A DNA stretch of 64,000 bases from Coptis chinensis (Eukaryota; Streptophyta; Magnoliopsida; Ranunculales; Ranunculaceae). The translations under genes were made by a program, and so were the position numbers. Where the stretch lies: positions 4,922,501 to 4,986,500 of the forward strand of contig CM027377.1 in assembly GCA_015680905.1 (NCBI GenBank). Reading direction: 5' to 3'. The notes under the pieces were generated by a model that saw nothing but the letters and a program-made list of their open reading frames with translations, was not told the DNA's origin and ran no database searches. Positions 58,931-64,000 of the stretch are shown here, piece after piece (position 1 is the first letter of the stretch; each line of letters begins with the position of its first letter).

Positions 58931-60775
58931 AATTTCAATTATACCTTTGAAATATAGAATATAAACAACAATATTAGGTCCAATAAGTAAGAAATATTTT
59001 AATAAAACACAAGTTATTAATGTTAATATCTTATATACATTCAAAAATCAAAAGTAAAGGTAGCAATTTACAAGTACAAAATAACAAAAACCATATAGTG
59101 TGGCTGGTTTGAGCAAGATATTTTTATGTACAAAGCCACAAGACCCAAAACATTCTAACACTTCAGAGAATTGAGAACTTTACATTCTTTCTGTCTCCCA
59201 TCTGAGCAAAATAAAAGTCGCTCATATATACCATAATAAGTCCCGACAGAAACGTAACAAGAAGAGCTAAAATCGGACTTTAAGATAGGATCCAGGAGAC
59301 AAATTTGTGTCCGTCCGGACTTCAAACTGGAAAAGCTACTCTTCCTCATAAACGGAAGACAGAAACATTGGTCTTGAAACTAGAAAAGCTACTATTCCTA
59401 ATCAAAATGGAGCAGGGAATCCCTCACAAATGTAAGACAGAAGCATTCATATAATTGAGAATCAATAGTAGAAATACTTTCCAAAAATATATATAAATAG
59501 AACTGAAAATTAGTAGCTATACATTCAGTAGTTCTCAAAACTAACCCAGTAAAACAAAATTTAAGAATAGAATCATCCCTAAAACAAATACTCATCGAAA
59601 TTAAAGTACCATTTCATGAGAACAAAAGGCACAAGTGAAGCACAACACGCATTGAAGCGTGCAAACCTATTGAGAAAGCTGTCCCAAAGACCTTCCCAAA
59701 CAATCCTACAGTGCCCCCCCACCCCAACCCAAAAACAAAGGTGGTGGACAATATAGACTTACAAACTTGCTGTCGATATATCAATACACTAGAAAGCTAG
59801 AAAGATCCAATACTCAAAACTTGTTGCAACCATGAAACCTAGAAATTCCCCTACCCAATTCCTTTCATAACTCAAAATTGAACAAATAAAACCAAAATCA
59901 TAAAATCTTTATCACCAAAATTTATTTAAGAAAAAAAACAACTGCAAAGCTCATTCCTCTACCCTAAAAAAGACAAACACAAAGTTGTTCCTACCCAATC
60001 CTTCCTAACTCAAAATTTAGATAAAAAAGAAAAAACAATGAATTGGGCCAAACTAAAGAGATGGTTGATAATATAGAAATCAAAAAATCTTTCCATAACT
60101 CAAAATAATCAAATTCAACATAAACATACAACAAATATCAAAACTTTATAAGTAATTAAGGAGAAACAAACAAAGATATTCCTAATTACCCAATCCTTCA
60201 ACAACTCTAGCTCAATTCCAACAGAGTCATACAAAGAATAACAAATTAATTGAAAAACTCAACAATTCAAAACCTTGTTCTGCTTCCCACATAAACAAAT
60301 CTGATACTAATCACTTCATAGTTGAAGACAAGCTCTGGAATTGGAAGTGTTCAGTACTTCACTACTTCGGGAGTTTCTAATTCTAGTTGTCGCGCTGTTT
60401 TATTCTCAGTTGGCCCGATAAATCATATCGCTAACTGAGTACTAAATGATAAATCCGATTTAAAACCTTTTATTTAACAGTGTTTTAGACATACAGATGA
60501 GTAAAATGGGTCCAATGCTTCACCCACCCTAAGCCACATCATCTGACAGGGCAGAATGTAAATGAAAAAAATAAAAAAATCATATTACGCCACGATTAAT
60601 TGATTCTACAAACATGTCTTGTTCTGTGACTTTATTTTTGCTAACATTTTGGGCTTATAACCTCAAACTTAATACCATTCAAGTATTCACCCAGTCCTGC
60701 GTGTTTAGAGTTTGAGTTTGATTTTCTTCATTAGAAATTTAGAATTATGTTTCTAAACTCCACCTTATATATATA
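58931..60775. other. AT-rich spacer, no recognisable gene
   Basis: Short frames only. A run of nine Cs lies near 59715. The promoter of the RPC31-like gene should overlap its left edge. The AT-rich tail leads into the Helitron end at 60776. Confidence 0.4.
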
Positions 60776-60804
60776 CTAGCCATTTTGCCCCGCCCATGGC
60801 GGGG
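60776..60804 (-). repeat. Helitron 3' terminus (minus strand)
   Basis: On the minus strand: CCCCGCC-ATG-GGCGGGG, a perfect 7-bp stem with a 3-base loop, then CAAAATGG, then CTAG and T. This is a textbook Helitron 3' end. The element body extends to higher coordinates, where two gene fragments lie. Its 5' TC end was not found and may be outside the window. Confidence 0.7.
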
Positions 60805-61106
60805 ATTATTTATTTAATATTGAAAAAACCTGTTTATTATTTGTTTGTTTTATTGGAAGATATTTGGTTACTGAGATTCCAATAACTCATTCTTGTGATA
60901 ATCGTTACAAACTGTTGAAAATATGAAATAATCCATGTTACAAAAACATAAGAGCTGGAGATCAAAGAATAAGGTCATTCAGCCATTGATGCCTCTATGA
61001 CTTTTATCATCTCGCCTCATCACTTGTTACTCAAACTAATAGCAGCAGCAAGTTTATCTTTTATATCTGCAGCAAGCAAGCTCACTTCTCCCTTTGCTGG
61101 TTGTGC

Positions 61107-61390
61107 AATTAGTTATCCATTTGGAAGAGGGGTGTTTCTCACCAGGATTTGAAATTTCTTGCAATCAAAGCATTCCCTTCTCGAAACAATTGAATCTGCA
61201 ACTCGTAGAGATCCTGCAAGGAGAAGTACACATCAACTCTACTCCATTCATATTGTGTTCCAACTCAATTGGTGAAGATCGCTCTCATAGACGACAAAAA
61301 ATAACTTTGTTTCCAAAGAGCCCTTACATGTTTTCGAGGAGCTCAAACAAATTTGTAGTTGCTGGTTGTAATGCCCTTGGAAGTATTACG
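61107..61390 (+). pseudogene. Wall-associated kinase ectodomain fragment (GUB_WAK_bind)
   Basis: The open frame 61094-61495 contains CFSPGFEISCNQSIPFSKQL, NLQLVEILQGEVHINSTPF, ITLFPKSPYMFSRSSNKFVV and AGCNALGSITD. This is the galacturonan-binding region of wall-associated kinases, with the paired Cys of that domain and the usual order FEISC, EI, F-S-x-x-NKF-x-x-x-GC. Such receptors sense pectin at the wall. There is no signal peptide, EGF repeat, transmembrane helix or kinase, and the tail becomes meaningless after SITD. It lies beside a Helitron 3' end, so it may be a captured fragment. Confidence 0.7.
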
Positions 61391-61559
61391 GACACTCACA
61401 CTACGAATGGCTATCATTGCAGACACGGGAAGAGACCCTCAAGATCCTACAAAACAAATGAAACTAAATCAATATGCGAAGTACAAAATATATAAATTAA
61501 GAGCTATATGATTGAAAACTGGTGATACTGTATTGAGTGAATCATATTTTGTTCTCTGA

Positions 61560-63144
61560 AGTACATGCTTGTCAATTCCTCCTGTCAAGAAAGTTTCCAC
61601 ATAGATCTATGCTTCTTAGGTGTTCTATTCTATTTATGTTTTGCCTATTAGGTTCTCCTTTAGGAATAAGAGTGCATTTGAAAAATGGGGAGTAGTCGCG
61701 ACTCCCACAATGCCATACTATAAGAAAAAATAAATTGATATAACTTGGCCATGTGCAACTTAAACCAATAATTGCCCCATTTAGAAATGTACAGAATGAT
61801 AATGTATGCAATGACCTCTTGACAGCATAGACAATGTTGAACAATTAACCCATTGCACCCACTTATTAACACCAGTCCGCATTCTATAGTTAAACTACTC
61901 TGAAAGTAGTGGAAGAGGAACTCAACACAGCCCCTCATTCTCCTACAGCCAAGTTGTTTCTTACTCGGGGTCCAATGTGAATCGAAAATCATCTCCAAAT
62001 GACTTAATAATCCCTCTTAACTCGTTTATTCATTACAATCGTTTCTTCAGTTTCTTACAAAGTATTTCACTAATGTTATCAACAGACAACAAATTAAATC
62101 TCCTAAATCATCCATCTTTGATATGGAGCACTCTTGATATTGTGGTGCAGGGTGTAAGACAAAGTGTGTATCCAAATGAGACCCCCCAAAAAAAGTCTGC
62201 AGGTAGGTTTTCAATAAGTTGTGTACTCGGAATTGGAAAATTTATATCTAACAGTTTTCTTAAATCAGCCACCGCTAACTTAGTTTTTCTTGTACATAAA
62301 CATTTCCCAGATACAATCCGTGATAGTGATTGGACCTGTCCCAATTGTGGAAACGTTAATTTCTTTTTCAGAACTGTTTGCAACATCGCTATTGGGTGGT
62401 ACACTGTCATCTATCTCAGGAGCATAAGTTGCTGATGAAGCATTTTTATCAATATGCAAACTCTTCTCAGTGTATGTTCCCGAAGTACTTCCGCCTTGAT
62501 GTGAATTTTCCCCAAAAAGGAGACATAAGGAGTCACCGTTAAGGAGAAGTCTACCTTCAATTTGATCCATGGTTATAGGAATGGGAATTTTACGAATTGC
62601 ACTGTTGTTCTTATACAATTCTTGTAGCTCCTTAAAAAATTCATGGACAGTGTCAAGTTCAGATGCTCCCAGCATGCAGATGCAGAAGTGTGTTTTGTCC
62701 AAGCTGACTTGGCGAAATTTGTCCCTTAGACCAGGATGAAGACCTTCTATATTTTTCATAGTGTATTCAATCACCATGTCCATATGTTCTGCTGCCAAAT
62801 TTGTACCTTGCAGAAGCTTTTGAATGAGTTCAAGGGAGTCCTTTCGCTCATGATCATCAGATACTGGCCACTTCTCTGTGGTTGCCCATTCCCAGGGATT
62901 ACCTTTTCTCAATTCAGAGTTCCACTGGGCTTCAACGTACTATAGGCAATGCAGCAGAAATATTTATCGGTGTCCAAGTTCTACCCTTAATCGCCGCTTT
63001 CCAATATCTATCAAGTGCTAAACACTGGACAGAACCCTGTTCTGTTGACAATACCTCAATGTGATTTTTCTCCATAAGATGCTCAATATGCAATCTATCA
63101 TTAGCAAATAGCTTACTACAGCTCACTATTCTATCAATTTCCAC
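61560..63144 (-). pseudogene. DUF629-type ubiquitin-hydrolase-like pseudogene
   Basis: Minus-strand blocks: LHIEHLMEKNHIEVLSTEQG and YWKAAIKGRTWTPINISAAL (63100-62950), a frameshift near 62940, then WATTEKWPVSDDHERKDSLE, IQKLLQGTNLAAEHMDMVIE, DKTHFCICMLGASELDTVHE (62890-62640) and a Ser/Thr-rich stretch to a stop at 62280. Further down, near 61860-61790, a damaged GAMG-x-LFNIVYAVKRSL resembles the Cys-box region of ubiquitin C-terminal hydrolases. The order fits the plant DUF627/DUF629 family (inactive ubiquitin carboxyl-terminal hydrolases 53/54). Stops and frameshifts show it is dead. It lies in the possible body of the minus-strand Helitron. Confidence 0.6.
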
Positions 63145-64000
63145 AGTTAAAACTTGAAAGGTATCATAATGTTACCATGCCATTAACAAACAGATACCCA
63201 AATCTCTAAAAGCCCATCAAATAAAATAGAAATATTTTTAGCAAAATTCTGTAGAGTGTAGGATAGATTCATGATTCATTCATCTAAAGTGTAGAAACCT
63301 GATTAAGTTTGCCTTGGTTGTTGAACTTTGAAACCATGCAGATGCGGATTTTGTAAGGCCTCTTCCAGCAAAATGGCTCAATCATCCTCCTTGATTGTCT
63401 CATTTCCCAATTCAACCAAATTGACATTTGAATGACTGTACCTTTTCATCCTCTTCACTGGAGAATTTCGTTCTTATTTAGCAATAGAGCTCCTTCTCCA
63501 CCTTACATTCAATCATGAGCCACCAAGGCTACGCCGCCTCTGGTTTACATCAACTATATTCTCTTTTTGAATAGCAAAAGACATTGCATTGATGAACACT
63601 ATCGTGAATCAATGAATTGAATAACCAAATTATGTTGGCTAAAATACCTATTTATTTCTTTCCAATATTATATATGCAACAATGTATCATTCGAACCGGT
63701 TATCTATAAGGTAAAATTAACTTAAAAATCCCTTTGTATACTCCTCTATTTCCAAAACAAATTCACTTGTAAGGTCCATTCAATGTAAAAGGATCTTTAA
63801 CTATGTCAACAGTTACGTTAATTTCTTTCCCTAACCCATTTCAACTCCCTAACTAATTTATAGGCCCTCTCAAGTGCTAGAATCAGGCATAACATCAGTA
63901 CAGTATAATGATATGATATAGTCATTTAAAAACCTCATAAAAGGGACAAAAAGTCAATCAATCAGATTTCTTTCTAATTGGTACATATAATAATATATTG
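63145..64000. other. Right edge, no recognisable gene
   Basis: AT-rich, with short frames only. It may be further Helitron body or spacer; nothing can be assigned. Confidence 0.35.

Overview
The window looks like plant nuclear DNA, most likely from a eudicot. It is AT-rich, its genes have GT-AG introns, and the readable genes belong to land-plant families (COBRA-like, early nodulin-like, IDA-like peptide, KIN-8A kinesin, MIZU-KUSSEI1-like). It is also full of plant-type transposons. The species cannot be named from the sequence alone. Roughly 10 kb is gene body and most of the rest is decayed mobile DNA and gene debris.

Layout. (1) 0.36-15.3 kb: a candidate gene-capturing Helitron on the + strand. 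It has a 5' TC start, a 3' hairpin plus CTAG, and A/T flanks. It carries broken pieces of unrelated genes: a kelch exon, RNFT-like exons without the RING, the C-terminus of a VAMP/R-SNARE, and a SAG12-like cysteine protease cut up by (AT)n arrays. (2) 15.3-20 kb: small repeats, a TIR element and possible solo LTRs. (3) 20.1 kb: a small secreted IDA-like peptide gene (+). (4) 22.4-24.7 kb: an intact two-exon COBRA-like gene of the COBL7-11 type (-). (5) 25.7-31.7 kb: a decayed L1-type LINE (+) with ORF1, endonuclease, RT and RNase H remnants. (6) 32-35.4 kb: a tandem exon duplication, a 674-bp TIR element and a stray copy of the next gene's promoter/leader. (7) 35.5-36.2 kb: an early nodulin-like phytocyanin (+). 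(8) 38.6-43.5 kb: a complete seven-exon KIN-8A kinesin gene (+). (9) 44-47.9 kb: a nest of hAT, SINE-like and Tourist-like elements, including two with clean target-site duplications. (10) 49.4-50.2 kb: a MIZU-KUSSEI1-like gene (-). (11) 52.6-58.7 kb: an eight-exon gene for an RPC31/C31-type subunit of RNA polymerase III (-). Its 4-kb intron 2 holds a PPR pseudogene split into two head-to-head halves, with a SART3-like first exon between them. (12) 60.8-64 kb: a second Helitron 3' terminus (- strand), next to broken pieces of a DUF629 ubiquitin-hydrolase-like gene and a wall-associated-kinase ectodomain.

The six intact genes (IDA-like, COBL, ENODL, KIN-8A, MIZ1-like, RPC31) do not form a pathway; this is an ordinary plant gene neighbourhood. 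The unusual content is the rearrangement record: two candidate gene-capturing Helitrons, a PPR gene broken and inverted inside a host intron, a duplicated promoter, and two successive hAT insertions sharing one 8-bp target sequence. Functional statements come from family recognition by eye; no database search was run.
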